39,824 bases of DNA from Anaerolineae bacterium (GTDB taxonomy: Bacteria > Chloroflexota > Anaerolineae > B4-G1). Where the stretch lies: contig JAOAAG010000237.1 of assembly GCA_026418995.1 (NCBI GenBank), forward strand, positions 1-39,824, in the 5' to 3' direction. Numbering within the stretch: the stretch's first letter is position 1; every line of letters begins with the position of its first letter. Below, one piece after another: positions 1 through 7,875 of this stretch. The notes beneath the pieces were generated by a model. The model made no database searches. It was given only the letters and a program-made list of their open reading frames with translations, and was not told the origin of the DNA. The position numbers and the translations under genes were made by a program.

Positions 1-19
1 AGATGTGTATAAGAGACAG
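1..19 (+). other. Nextera transposase mosaic-end adapter (artefact)
   Basis: The first 19 bases match the 19-bp Tn5 mosaic end used in Nextera libraries exactly (AGATGTGTATAAGAGACAG). Genomic sequence therefore starts at about base 20. The adapter truncates whatever lay upstream, including the -35 box of the promoter whose -10 box follows immediately. ORFs that begin in these bases (5..232) are artefacts. Confidence 0.97.
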
Positions 20-21
20 GG

Positions 22-27
22 TATAAT
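22..27 (+). promoter_or_regulatory. -10 box of truncated promoter for leader element copy 1
   Basis: TATAAT is a perfect sigma-70 -10 hexamer. It sits at the same place, relative to the conserved leader element, as the TATGAT box at 6168-6173 in copy 2. The matching -35 box is lost in the adapter. The predicted start of transcription is near base 34. Confidence 0.6.
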
Positions 28-33
28 ACCATA

Positions 34-120
34 CATGGCTATGGACGCCAGTGACGAGGCAGATTGCTCCGATGGGAAAATACCCGACGGCTACTCGCCC
101 ACAGTGGTCAGGGCAGGGGA
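34..120 (+). ncRNA. Conserved structured leader element, copy 1 (riboswitch-like, unassigned)
   Basis: From the -10 region onward, bases 21-90 match 6167-6236 without gaps at 56 of 70 positions. The matched block contains CGCCAGTGACGA, TTGCTCC and a hairpin CCGATGGG/CCCGACGG around an AAAATA loop. A second shared motif, GGTCNGGGCAGG, follows after a spacer of different length (106-117 here), and GCCC/GGGC can pair around it. Differences between copies change amino acids in the only shared reading frame, so an RNA is more likely than a peptide. The element lies about 350 nt upstream of a start codon in both cases. I cannot place it in a known riboswitch class. Confidence 0.5.
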
Positions 121-310
121 GCATCTCCGGCTCGTCCCGTGCGGCTATACCACACTGGCCTACTTTACCGACGCGGCAGGTGGGCTGCATATGATCATCG
201 CTGGCGAAACGAACGGTGTGGCGTCATCCTGACGCCACGCGCCACGCACCTTAACGGTGTGTGGCGACTTGACCGGCGGTTCACCAGCGCTGGATGAAAA
301 CTTGCACTGT

Positions 311-372
311 GGGGATTAGGGACTGGGGAATGGGTAACCCCATTCCCCAACTCCTAATCCCCAATTTTTTTT
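311..372 (+). terminator. Long hairpin plus T8, attenuator-like, before the beta-helix gene
   Basis: GGGGATTAGG at 311 pairs with CCTAATCCCC at 353-362, and GGGGAATGGG pairs with CCCATTCCCC inside it around a short loop. The hairpin is followed by eight T residues at 365-372. It ends only 15 bases before the ATG at 388 and just upstream of the Shine-Dalgarno GGGAAGAGG. That position suits termination of the leader transcript, that is attenuation. The GGGGATTAGGGACTGGGG style also resembles dispersed intergenic palindromes, so a repeat origin is possible. Confidence 0.6.
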
Positions 373-387
373 GGGAAGAGGTAAACA

Positions 388-3300
388 ATGTTTCACAACT
401 TTACAAAGCGATTGGGGGTCTACGTACTGTTCGCAGGAGTGATCGGGATACTGACAGGCGGGTATGACCTCCTCCATGCCCCAGCCGCTGCTCTCGCTAA
501 AACCGGTGGGAAACCGTCAGTTACTGATGCAACCTCAAGCACGTATGCACCGCAGGCGTGCACAACCTCGGTCTCCGGCAATATCACCGCTCCGGTCACA
601 TGGACGCCAGCCGGCAGCCCCTACTGCGTCACCGCCGACCTCTATGTTCGGCCCGGTGGCGCGTTGACCATTCAAGCCGGTGTCCAGGTGCAGGTCTCTG
701 ACAATATGTGGATCAGAGTGCAAGGCGGCGCGTTGAATGTTCAGGGCGCGCCGGGCAATCCCGTCGTGTTCACCGCGGCTTCCAACCGTTGGCGTTACCT
801 GTCCGTCGAGAGCGGCAGTGCGCAGATGACGCACTGCGTCATCGAAAAAGCAGGGCTTGTATCCACCGAAGCTGCGCTGCGCCTGTTCGTCAGTGATGTT
901 CAGGTGCAAAACTGTACGGTGCGCAACAACGGCGGACATGGCATCGAGCTGGGCGGCGAAGGTTCGACGATGCTTTTGGAGAACGTGGCGGTGACGGACA
1001 ATGCCGGCCGCGCGGTGTTCCAGAACACCATCAACATGAACCCCACCTACCGCAATGTGATGTTGAGCGGCAATGGTCTCAATGCAGTTATCCTGCCCCC
1101 CGGCACGCTGAACCGCGACGTGACCCTCGATAGCACCGGCATCACCGGCGGGCCTCTGCTCCTGGATTATGACCTTTATGTACCAGTCAGCACCACCTTG
1201 ACCCTGCTCCCCGGCACCACCCTGACGGTGGATAATGACAACGTCTGGGTGCGGGTGCAGGGCGGCGCACTGGTGGCGGAAGGCACAGCCGAAAAGCCCA
1301 TCACCTTGACCGTCAATCTGGTGGATGGTTCCAGTCGCTGGCGCTATCTGTCCATCGAGGCGAACAGCCGCGCCCGGCTGGACTATGTCACCCTGGAGCA
1401 TGCCGGCCTCTACAGCAACGAGGCCGGTCTGTATATTCAGACTTCTGACGTGCAGATGCGCCATAGCGTCGTGCGCGCTAACGCCGGCCCCGGCATCGTG
1501 CTTAGCGGCGAGGGGATCACCCCGACCTTGGAAAGTGTGCTTGTGACCGGCAACGGCGGTTTCGCCATCAAGCAGAATACGGTCAACATGAATCCCATCT
1601 ACCGCGACGTGACGCTGACTGGCAACGGAACGGATGCCGTGTACCTGCCCACCGGCGCGCTGAACCGCGACGTGACCTTGGATGGCGTGGGAATCGGGGG
1701 CAAGCCCTTTATCCTGGATTACGATCTCTATGTGCCGGTCAGCACCACCTTGACGTTGCGCCCCGGCACAACCTTCGCCTTCGACCTCGACAACGTCTGG
1801 TTGCGCGTGACGGGCGGCACGCTGGTAGCGGAAGGCACGGCCACGCAGCCCATCACCTTCACGGCTGCTTATACGACGCCCAGGCCGGGCCTGTATCGCA
1901 TGATTGCCATTGATTCGGGCGCGGCGCGTTTTGATCATTGCGCGATCAACTCGGCGGGATTATACGGTTCTCCGGCGCTCCTGGTCGGGTCGGTCAACCA
2001 GGTGACGGTGCGGAACTGTCGCGTCTACGGTAACAGCGGCGACGGGATGCAGGTGAGTAACAACACCGGCGCCGTCATCCTGGAAAACTCGGCCTTCTTC
2101 AGCAACACCAACGGCCTGCGGCTGAACAACGCCGGGTCGGTGACGAGCGCGAACTGCACTTTCCAGAACAACAGCAGCTACGGCGTCTTGCAGAATTCCA
2201 ACGATACTTTGAGCTACGTAGATAACGTCTTTAGCGGCAATGGGGTGGCAGGCGTAGGCATCAACGGCGGCACGCGCCTCGCGCCTATGACGCTCGGCCC
2301 GTCTGGAAATTCCTTCCGCGTGTTGGGTGACGTCACCGTCGGGCCGACCGCGACGTTGACGATTCAACCCGGCGTGCGGGTGGATTTTGCGCAGTACAAG
2401 GGGCTGGTGGTGGAAGGAACGCTGAACGCCGCCGGCTCGGCCACCCAGCCGATTACGTTCACCGGCACGGCGGAGACAAGCGATTGGTGGTGGGGGATCA
2501 TCGTGCGCAACGCCGGCTCGGCCACCCTGGAGCACGCGACCGTGGCCTACGCGGGATATTGGTCGGATAATACTGGCGTGCTCAAGTCGGGCAGCGGCAG
2601 CCTGATCCTGCGGAATTCCACCATCCGCAACAACGGCGGCGCGGGGCTGCGCATCCTCAACAGCACCGGCTACCACATTCTCACCGGCAACGTCTTCTGG
2701 GCCAACAGTGTGGGCGTGTTGGTGCAAGATACAACGCAGAGCGTGGCGCTGAGTGGCAATGTGTTCGCCGGCAACACCGACTTCGGCGTGCGCAACCTGA
2801 ACTCTGCTACCGTGTACGCCCGCCAGAACTACTGGGGCGACGCCAGCGGGCCAACCCACGCCACGCTCAACCCTGCCGGCACGGGCGACAAGGTGAGTGA
2901 CAATGTGGTCTTCGATCCGTGGTTGACGGCGCTGCCGGAGGGCGGGCAAATGGTGGGCGACCTGTTGTTCACGACCCGGGCGCCTGCCTTCATCAGCCCG
3001 GGCCAAACGGTGGACTATGCCATCCAATATATGAACCTGTTGACCGACACGGTGCGCAACGCGCTGGTGGTGGTGCAGTTGCCGGCGGCGGGCGACCTGG
3101 TGTCGGTCAGCGACGGCGGCATATACTGGCGCGAACGGGATCAGCTTTTCTGGAAACTGGGCGACCTGCCGTCGGGCAGTGCCGGCACGCTCTCCTTCCA
3201 GGTGCGCTTCCTGTGGGGCTTGCAGCGCAACTACAGCGACAGCACCATCACCATTTTCACCGCGGATAATTACAATCCCGGCGAACTGGACAGGCAGCCT

Positions 3301-5292
3301 TATTTCGACTATCAGCCCGTCACAATCAACACAGTGACGCCACTGACACAGGCGCAATTCGACGCGCAACTGGCCGCCTCGCCTGCCCTGCAAGCCGCTT
3401 ACGACGCAGCGCTGGCAGCCGGTTACGCCTATCACAGCGCGGCCAACGTCACCCGCAGCGATGGCGCGACTGTGCTCGGCGCGGTGCTGGTCAACACGGC
3501 CCGCCGCGCCGCCCGCATCCTTACCCTGTACAATAACCAGGTGCTCGTCTACACGATCAACGCCGGCGAATTCATCGTGGAAGACAGCAGCGGCGGTATG
3601 CGCATGGATCTCCTCACCCGCACGACCGGCGAATGGGGCGCGTGGGCATACAATCCTGCCATCAGCGCACTCTCCATGGCCGCCGATGGCTGCACGGTCA
3701 ACGCCTGCAAGCGGAACTGTCGCACGAAGATCGTCAGTTGGGAGTTCGTCACCAAGAAAAGCGCGCGCATCGTCGGTTGGACGGCGTTATCGTTCTTCAG
3801 CGGCGGTGGCGGCCTGCTCGGCGCGGCCTATGAAGTCTGGGATACGGTCAGCACGGCCAAAGAATTCCTCTACGATTGCCGGGTGAACTGCGAGGCCGAC
3901 CCATCCACCCATTGCTGCACGGCCGGTCAGGTGCGTTACAGCGGCGGCTTTATCGGGGGGATGACCAACAGTTGTTACCGCGAGAGATGCAACGCCGCCG
4001 TCGGCATGTGGGTGCCTGACGGCTACCAGACCTGCATCGCCTATGGACAGCGCTGCGTCGCCGGCGTTGGCGCGGGGGCCGGCTGCGTGAATTGCGAAGA
4101 GCGCCTGAACGCGCAGCGCGCGCAGGTGCAGGCGATCACCGTATCGGCTCCAGAAGCCGCGCAGCCACAGGGGTGCAGCGCAACCGCCGCCGGCGGCAAG
4201 CCACGCTGCCGCGACCTGAAGAACATCCAGGCAAAGGACCCCAACGCCCTCTACGGGCCGGCGGGCGACCTGCTGCCCGGCCAGACCGTCGTTTACACCA
4301 TCACCTACGAGAACGAGGGGGCGGGCCGCGCCTACGGCGTCTACGTGACCAACCCGCTGCCCGATGTCTTTGATGCAGCCACGCTCAACCTGCACGGCAA
4401 CGGCATCTACATAGCAGCCAGCCGTGAGATGATGTGGTACGTCGGCGAATTGGGGCCGAAAGGCGCTCCCGATTCCAGAGGCGCCATCACTTACACCGTC
4501 ACGCTCAAAAACAGCTTGCCCTCGGGCACGGTGGTGAGCAATCAGGCCACCGTCTATTTCCCCTCCGTGCCGGAGGAGACGCCCACCAATGCCTGGGTGA
4601 ACGTCGTTGCGCCCCTGGCGGCCATGCCGCAGGAACTGACCACCGCCTACATGACGCCGCTCGCCATCACGCTGAGCGGCCGCGAGATCAGCGGATTGCC
4701 GTTGACCTACGAGATCGTTGATGCGCCTTATGGCGGTATCCTGAGCGGCACCCTGCCCAACCTCATCTACACACCGGCGGAGAACTTTACCGGCCCGGAT
4801 GCCTTCGCCTTCCGTGTGAGCAACGGCGTCACCACTAGCCGCGCCGCGCAGGTCTATATCACGGTAACGCCGGTGGGGGATACAACGCCGCCGCAGGTGG
4901 TGTGGACCGACCCAGTCAGCGGGACAAAGGACATCACCGTCAATGCGACGCCCGTCTTTACCGACGCGCTTGGCCCACTCTACGCGCCAGTTATTCTGAT
5001 TGGCGTCTCCGAGCCGCTCAGTGAAACCACCGTCACGACCAGCACGGTCGTCCTGCGACTCGTGGGCGGCGCAACATTGACTGCCAAGGTCACGTTCGAC
5101 CCGTCCGGCAACTGGATCATACTACAACCGCGCGTGCCGTTGATGACCGGCGACTATGAAGTGCTGGTGACCACTGCCATCGCCGACCGCGCCGCCAACT
5201 ATCTGGTCGCGCCATACCTGTTTCGTTTCAGTACTGTAGCGCCGGTCGCGAGGTATTACATCTACTTGCCGCTTGTGCTGCGGCAATCGTAA
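388..5292 (+). CDS. Very large secreted right-handed beta-helix protein with DUF11, cadherin-like and Ig-like domains
   Basis: This is an exported surface or extracellular protein of 1634 aa with no enzyme motif I recognise. Residues 1-37 form a signal peptide with a hydrophobic core. Residues about 50-840 are parallel beta-helix coils, ending in the NosD-type closing motif NYWGDASGP and a VSDNVVFDPWL-like segment. A DUF11 domain follows (about 855-960), then a Cys-rich insert (about 1100-1270), a second DUF11 (about 1283-1400), a cadherin-like domain (1413-1495) and a Big_5-type Ig-like domain (1498-1618). The C-terminus YIYLPLVLRQS matches the terminal motif common on Chloroflexota secreted proteins. 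The helix contains near-duplicated blocks (NRDVTLD...LDYDLYVPVSTTLTL). The start has GGGAAGAGG upstream. An adhesive or polysaccharide-binding role is inference. Confidence 0.9.
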   Translation: MFHNFTKRLGVYVLFAGVIGILTGGYDLLHAPAAALAKTGGKPSVTDATSSTYAPQACTTSVSGNITAPVTWTPAGSPYCVTADLYVRPGGALTIQAGVQVQVSDNMWIRVQGGALNVQGAPGNPVVFTAASNRWRYLSVESGSAQMTHCVIEKAGLVSTEAALRLFVSDVQVQNCTVRNNGGHGIELGGEGSTMLLENVAVTDNAGRAVFQNTINMNPTYRNVMLSGNGLNAVILPPGTLNRDVTLDSTGITGGPLLLDYDLYVPVSTTLTLLPGTTLTVDNDNVWVRVQGGALVAEGTAEKPITLTVNLVDGSSRWRYLSIEANSRARLDYVTLEHAGLYSNEAGLYIQTSDVQMRHSVVRANAGPGIVLSGEGITPTLESVLVTGNGGFAIKQNTVNMNPIYRDVTLTGNGTDAVYLPTGALNRDVTLDGVGIGGKPFILDYDLYVPVSTTLTLRPGTTFAFDLDNVWLRVTGGTLVAEGTATQPITFTAAYTTPRPGLYRMIAIDSGAARFDHCAINSAGLYGSPALLVGSVNQVTVRNCRVYGNSGDGMQVSNNTGAVILENSAFFSNTNGLRLNNAGSVTSANCTFQNNSSYGVLQNSNDTLSYVDNVFSGNGVAGVGINGGTRLAPMTLGPSGNSFRVLGDVTVGPTATLTIQPGVRVDFAQYKGLVVEGTLNAAGSATQPITFTGTAETSDWWWGIIVRNAGSATLEHATVAYAGYWSDNTGVLKSGSGSLILRNSTIRNNGGAGLRILNSTGYHILTGNVFWANSVGVLVQDTTQSVALSGNVFAGNTDFGVRNLNSATVYARQNYWGDASGPTHATLNPAGTGDKVSDNVVFDPWLTALPEGGQMVGDLLFTTRAPAFISPGQTVDYAIQYMNLLTDTVRNALVVVQLPAAGDLVSVSDGGIYWRERDQLFWKLGDLPSGSAGTLSFQVRFLWGLQRNYSDSTITIFTADNYNPGELDRQPYFDYQPVTINTVTPLTQAQFDAQLAASPALQAAYDAALAAGYAYHSAANVTRSDGATVLGAVLVNTARRAARILTLYNNQVLVYTINAGEFIVEDSSGGMRMDLLTRTTGEWGAWAYNPAISALSMAADGCTVNACKRNCRTKIVSWEFVTKKSARIVGWTALSFFSGGGGLLGAAYEVWDTVSTAKEFLYDCRVNCEADPSTHCCTAGQVRYSGGFIGGMTNSCYRERCNAAVGMWVPDGYQTCIAYGQRCVAGVGAGAGCVNCEERLNAQRAQVQAITVSAPEAAQPQGCSATAAGGKPRCRDLKNIQAKDPNALYGPAGDLLPGQTVVYTITYENEGAGRAYGVYVTNPLPDVFDAATLNLHGNGIYIAASREMMWYVGELGPKGAPDSRGAITYTVTLKNSLPSGTVVSNQATVYFPSVPEETPTNAWVNVVAPLAAMPQELTTAYMTPLAITLSGREISGLPLTYEIVDAPYGGILSGTLPNLIYTPAENFTGPDAFAFRVSNGVTTSRAAQVYITVTPVGDTTPPQVVWTDPVSGTKDITVNATPVFTDALGPLYAPVILIGVSEPLSETTVTTSTVVLRLVGGATLTAKVTFDPSGNWIILQPRVPLMTGDYEVLVTTAIADRAANYLVAPYLFRFSTVAPVARYYIYLPLVLRQS

Positions 5293-5870
5293 AGGGGAAC
5301 ACCGCCAGCTTGAGCAGCCCGTTCTATATGGACCCGCCCAGTAACACCTTCACCGTGCGCCGCCACGATCCGCTGACGGTGAAGGATTTCCTGGGGCGGC
5401 TGCTGTCCGGCTCAGAGAACGGGCTGCTCAACACCCGCGGTCAACTCACGAAGGCGTTTTTGGATGTGACCACGACTTGACCACGCGAGTCGCGTTGCAG
5501 GGTCTGGACGCGAAGCTGGCGACAGCGCGCGGAGTTGGACGGACCCCACCGCCGCTATGACACGCTGTTGGCCGACTGCGCTGCCATCCTGCAATGCCCC
5601 ACGCCGAACTGGCATATCCAGCACTATACCCTCGAAACGCGCCTCGGCCACTGCATCGCGGAGGGCGACTGGGGTTCACTGAGCCACGAGTTACTCCACC
5701 ATCCTGGTCTCGTCATTTGGAACTCGCCCTGAAAGACAGTGGTCAAACCCTCAGATATCATCACGGTTATGGCGACCCGCACTACGACCCGTGGCCCATC
5801 CAAATTCTTGCGCTGTATTACCTGGTCGTCTCCGCAGTCTCAATGAAAGCGTGAATCTTAACGATATGAA
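5293..5870 (+). pseudogene. Degraded coding remnants downstream of the beta-helix gene
   Basis: Short protein-like stretches appear in different + frames with no intact ORF. One is SSPFYMDPPSNTFTVRRHDPL near 5315-5375. Another is the frame of 5535..5732, with RRYDTLLADCAAILQCP and a HYTLETRLGH-like segment that looks helical. A third is the tail of 5594..5854. Frame switching between plausible segments suggests decay of one or two former genes. I do not recognise the family, and the fragments could also be chance. Confidence 0.3.
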
Positions 5871-6145
5871 TCTGCGCCGCTCAAGATTGCCATCATAGCG
5901 AATAGCAGCATGTGCCCCAGTTGGTATCGTTGTCCCTGCTTGCGACGATGATCGCTGATTCTGAACAAAAAGCTGACGAGCATACCCTCGGCCTCCTATG
6001 ATGAGATGGGGCGATAGATTACCACAGGATGCCAGATCGGGGCAGGATCGCGTCAGAATTGAACAACCCTGCCTGCGTGGTGAAATCACGAGGGGATCGG
6101 ACCAGGTTTCAGCGCGAGCCTGCAGCACCCACGCACGTGCCAGTC
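5871..6145. other. Intergenic stretch without a recognisable gene
   Basis: No ORF here has convincing start signals or family motifs. The long minus-strand ORF 5751..6614 has low-complexity Pro/Arg/Ser composition and no Shine-Dalgarno. The stretch ends at the promoter of leader element copy 2. Confidence 0.5.
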
Positions 6146-6173
6146 TTGCTTTGGGCGCAGGAAGTGGTATGAT
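6146..6173 (+). promoter_or_regulatory. Sigma-70 promoter for leader element copy 2
   Basis: TTGCTT (6146-6151) and TATGAT (6168-6173) are separated by 16 bases. The -10 region is conserved with copy 1 at 22-27, so the promoter and the RNA element are conserved as a unit. The predicted start is about 6180, giving a leader of roughly 340 nt before the ATG at 6521. Confidence 0.65.
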
Positions 6174-6179
6174 ACTACA

Positions 6180-6280
6180 GATGACTATGTGCGCCAGTGA
6201 CGAAGCAGGTTGCTCCGGTGGGGGGATACCCGCCGGAGAGGAGAAGTTCCTGAGAAACTGCCGGTCCGGGCAGGTGGGGA
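6180..6280 (+). ncRNA. Conserved structured leader element, copy 2 (riboswitch-like, unassigned)
   Basis: This is the second copy of the element at 34-120. Its main hairpin is stronger than in copy 1: CTCCGGTGGG pairs with CCCGCCGGAG over 10 bp, with one G-U pair, around GGGATA. A second hairpin, CTGCC/GGCAG, presents the shared GGTCNGGGCAGG motif at 6263-6274. The spacer before this motif is 26 nt here and 15 nt in copy 1. The element leads into the membrane protein at 6521. The nearby moeA gene makes a molybdenum or tungsten cofactor sensor an idea worth testing, but the sequence does not prove it. Confidence 0.5.
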
Positions 6281-6520
6281 GAAGAAGAGCGATGAGTATG
6301 GTACAGGTCAATCTTGAAGACAAGGTGATTGGTGAGCACGTGTTGTCAGGGTGCTTGGGCATCTGGGCGACACGTAGATGCCGCAGATAGGGAAAGCACT
6401 CTGCCGACCGTCCAGCCGGCGCGCGTCGCGTTTGCCTTCGGCTTGCGCTTGCCCGGCAGCCGCTGCGCGGGGCGTTAATGCGCCGGGTTAAATCAGAGAG
6501 TAAGGAGGCAAGGCTACACG

Positions 6521-7201
6521 ATGGAAAGAAAAGCACAATGGATTGACTACCTGGTTGCGGTGCTGGTACTTGGTTCGCTTTGGGGCTTCGCCGAGGTCGT
6601 GCTGGGGGGTGCAATGAAGATAGCCAAGGTGCCGTACCGGTCTGGTATCCTGACCGGCCTTGGAGTGGGACTGATGGCCCTCGCTGTCGGGGCCTTCAGA
6701 AGGCCCGCGTTGTTGCCAGGTATGGCGTTGGTGGCTGCCTGTTGCAAGCAACTGGTGGTACCCATTCTGCGCGTCTCTTTTATGTGCAAGGCCAATTCCT
6801 GCCTGGCAGTTCTGCTGGACGGCGTGGCCCTGTGCGGAGTCGTGGCGCTGGCTGGACGGTGGCTGGATAAGAGCTATCCGACCAGAGTAGCGAGTGGGGC
6901 GTCGGCAGCGTTGTTGGCAGCAGTGGGCTTTTACCTGATAGGTATGCGGTTAGCGCCCTGCCAGTATCTCCTCTCGTTTAATCGTCCCGGCGGTCTGCTG
7001 GCCTTCCTCGGTGCTGAGGGCCTGGTATGGATGATCTTCTCGGCCATCTTCTTCCCCGTTGGCTATGCGGTGGGCAGAAAGGCCGGCGATGTCATCCCCG
7101 CCTGGAGGGTAGGCAGGGCATCGCTGTATTATGCTCTCGCTGCGGCTATTGTAGCGTTTAGCTGGCTGGCGAGCGCGCTGGCCATCGCCAACGGGATTTA
7201 G
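6521..7201 (+). CDS. Polytopic membrane protein, unknown function
   Basis: This 226-aa protein is almost entirely hydrophobic, with about six predicted membrane segments and a small-residue-rich G/A pattern like an ECF-type transporter S component or small permease. Conserved-looking polar points inside the membrane part are CCKQ (about residue 75) and MCKANSC (about 87-93), which could bind metal or thiol. A strong TAAGGAGG lies 12 bases before the ATG. It is preceded by leader element copy 2 and its promoter, and followed after 19 bases by the HesB-like gene. The position before Fe-S and molybdenum cofactor genes hints at transport of a metal or cofactor precursor; this is inference from context only. 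Confidence 0.7.
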   Translation: MERKAQWIDYLVAVLVLGSLWGFAEVVLGGAMKIAKVPYRSGILTGLGVGLMALAVGAFRRPALLPGMALVAACCKQLVVPILRVSFMCKANSCLAVLLDGVALCGVVALAGRWLDKSYPTRVASGASAALLAAVGFYLIGMRLAPCQYLLSFNRPGGLLAFLGAEGLVWMIFSAIFFPVGYAVGRKAGDVIPAWRVGRASLYYALAAAIVAFSWLASALAIANGI

Positions 7202-7220
7202 AGTAAGTTGAGGGCTGCCT

Positions 7221-7529
7221 ATGAAGGTCGAGATATCTTCACCCTGGGCCAGGGAGTTTATCCGCAAGCACGGTGGTGTGATCAACATCGCCTGGCGCAC
7301 TGTCTGCATGGACTGATGAACCATCTTCGAGGGCCCATCCGGTCGGATGGGAAAGCCAGATCATCCGGAGGAGTTCGTCTGCTTCCAGGCAGAGGATATA
7401 ACTGTTTATATCTCCAAGCCATTCTTGCGCGGAAAAGTGAAACCAGGGACACGGGAGATCTATTTCTACATTGACGGTTACGGACGTCATACACTCGCCT
7501 TGGACCCTCCATACGAGGGCGAGGCATGA
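7221..7529 (+). CDS. HesB-like candidate selenoprotein with tandem in-frame UGA UGA codons
   Basis: Reading one frame from ATG 7221 to TGA 7527-7529 gives 102 residues, interrupted only by TGA TGA at 7314-7319 (residues 32-33, after TVCMD). Both sides are protein-like: MKVEISSPWAREFIRKHGG before, and GKPDHPEEF and ITVYISKPF after. The pattern resembles the small HesB-like (seleno)protein family, in which a conserved Cys of the Fe-S assembly fold is replaced by Sec. A perfect SECIS-like hairpin follows the UGAs. The Shine-Dalgarno GAGGG lies 6 bases before the ATG. The next gene, a SufT-like DUF59 protein, fits an Fe-S role. The ORF track shows only the C-terminal part (7347..7529). A decayed gene is the main alternative, but no TAA, TAG or frameshift is present. 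Confidence 0.7.
7334..7351 (+). promoter_or_regulatory. Candidate bacterial SECIS hairpin for the HesB-like gene
   Basis: CCCATCC (7334-7340) pairs perfectly with GGATGGG (7345-7351) around the loop GGTC. The loop begins 24 nt after the first UGA and 21 nt after the second, inside the usual bacterial spacing. GGUC is also the apical loop of the E. coli fdhF SECIS. The SECIS of the peroxiredoxin gene in this window has the same loop. Confidence 0.65.
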
Positions 7530-7564
7530 GCCGTGGTATACTTTGTTGAGTTGAAAGGAGAAAT

Positions 7565-7843
7565 ATGCCAACCGAACAGGAGGTTATCGAGGCGCTGCGC
7601 CCGGTGATGGACCCCGAGCTGGGAATGAGTGTGGTGGACCTGGGAATGATCCGGGAGGTTAACGTCGAAGGGGATACGGTCGAGATTAAAATGGTGTTGA
7701 CCGTGCCATTTTGTCCGCTGGCGGGCCTGATCACCAGGCAAGTGCAGAACGCCGCGGCAGCCCTACCAGGCGTCAAAGAGGCCAAGGTGACGCTGCTACA
7801 GGAGCCGTGGAACCCTGGCTGGATAAGCGGACAGCAGCGATAG
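7565..7843 (+). CDS. DUF59/MIP18-family metal-sulfur cluster protein (SufT/PaaD-like)
   Basis: This 92-aa single-domain protein has the family pattern: an N-terminal helix EVIEALRPVMDPELGMSVVDLGMIREV, then a strand region ending VPFCPLAGLI with the conserved Cys (about residue 50), then VQNAAAALPGVKEAKV. Proteins of this family act as accessory factors in maturation of [4Fe-4S] proteins. A good GAAAGGAG lies just before the ATG. It starts 35 bases after the HesB-like candidate selenoprotein, so the two probably form a small Fe-S assembly unit. The clients cannot be told from the sequence; the lipoyl-synthase-like radical SAM proteins downstream are obvious candidates. Confidence 0.9.
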   Translation: MPTEQEVIEALRPVMDPELGMSVVDLGMIREVNVEGDTVEIKMVLTVPFCPLAGLITRQVQNAAAALPGVKEAKVTLLQEPWNPGWISGQQR

Positions 7844-7875
7844 CGTCCACCAGGCACGGATGCCTGTGAGTTCCA

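Noticed and set aside
5-232. 75-aa ORF at the left edge
   Set aside because: It begins inside the adapter, and its changes relative to the copy at 6167 do not preserve amino acids; it overlaps the leader RNA element.
535-3435. Long minus-strand ORFs 535..1938 and 1960..3435
   Set aside because: They are shadows of the GC-rich beta-helix gene, with low-complexity Arg/Gly/His/Val composition and no start signals.
5751-6614. 287-aa minus-strand ORF
   Set aside because: Pro/Arg/Ser-rich sequence, no Shine-Dalgarno, and it covers the conserved leader element, its promoter and the start of the membrane protein gene.
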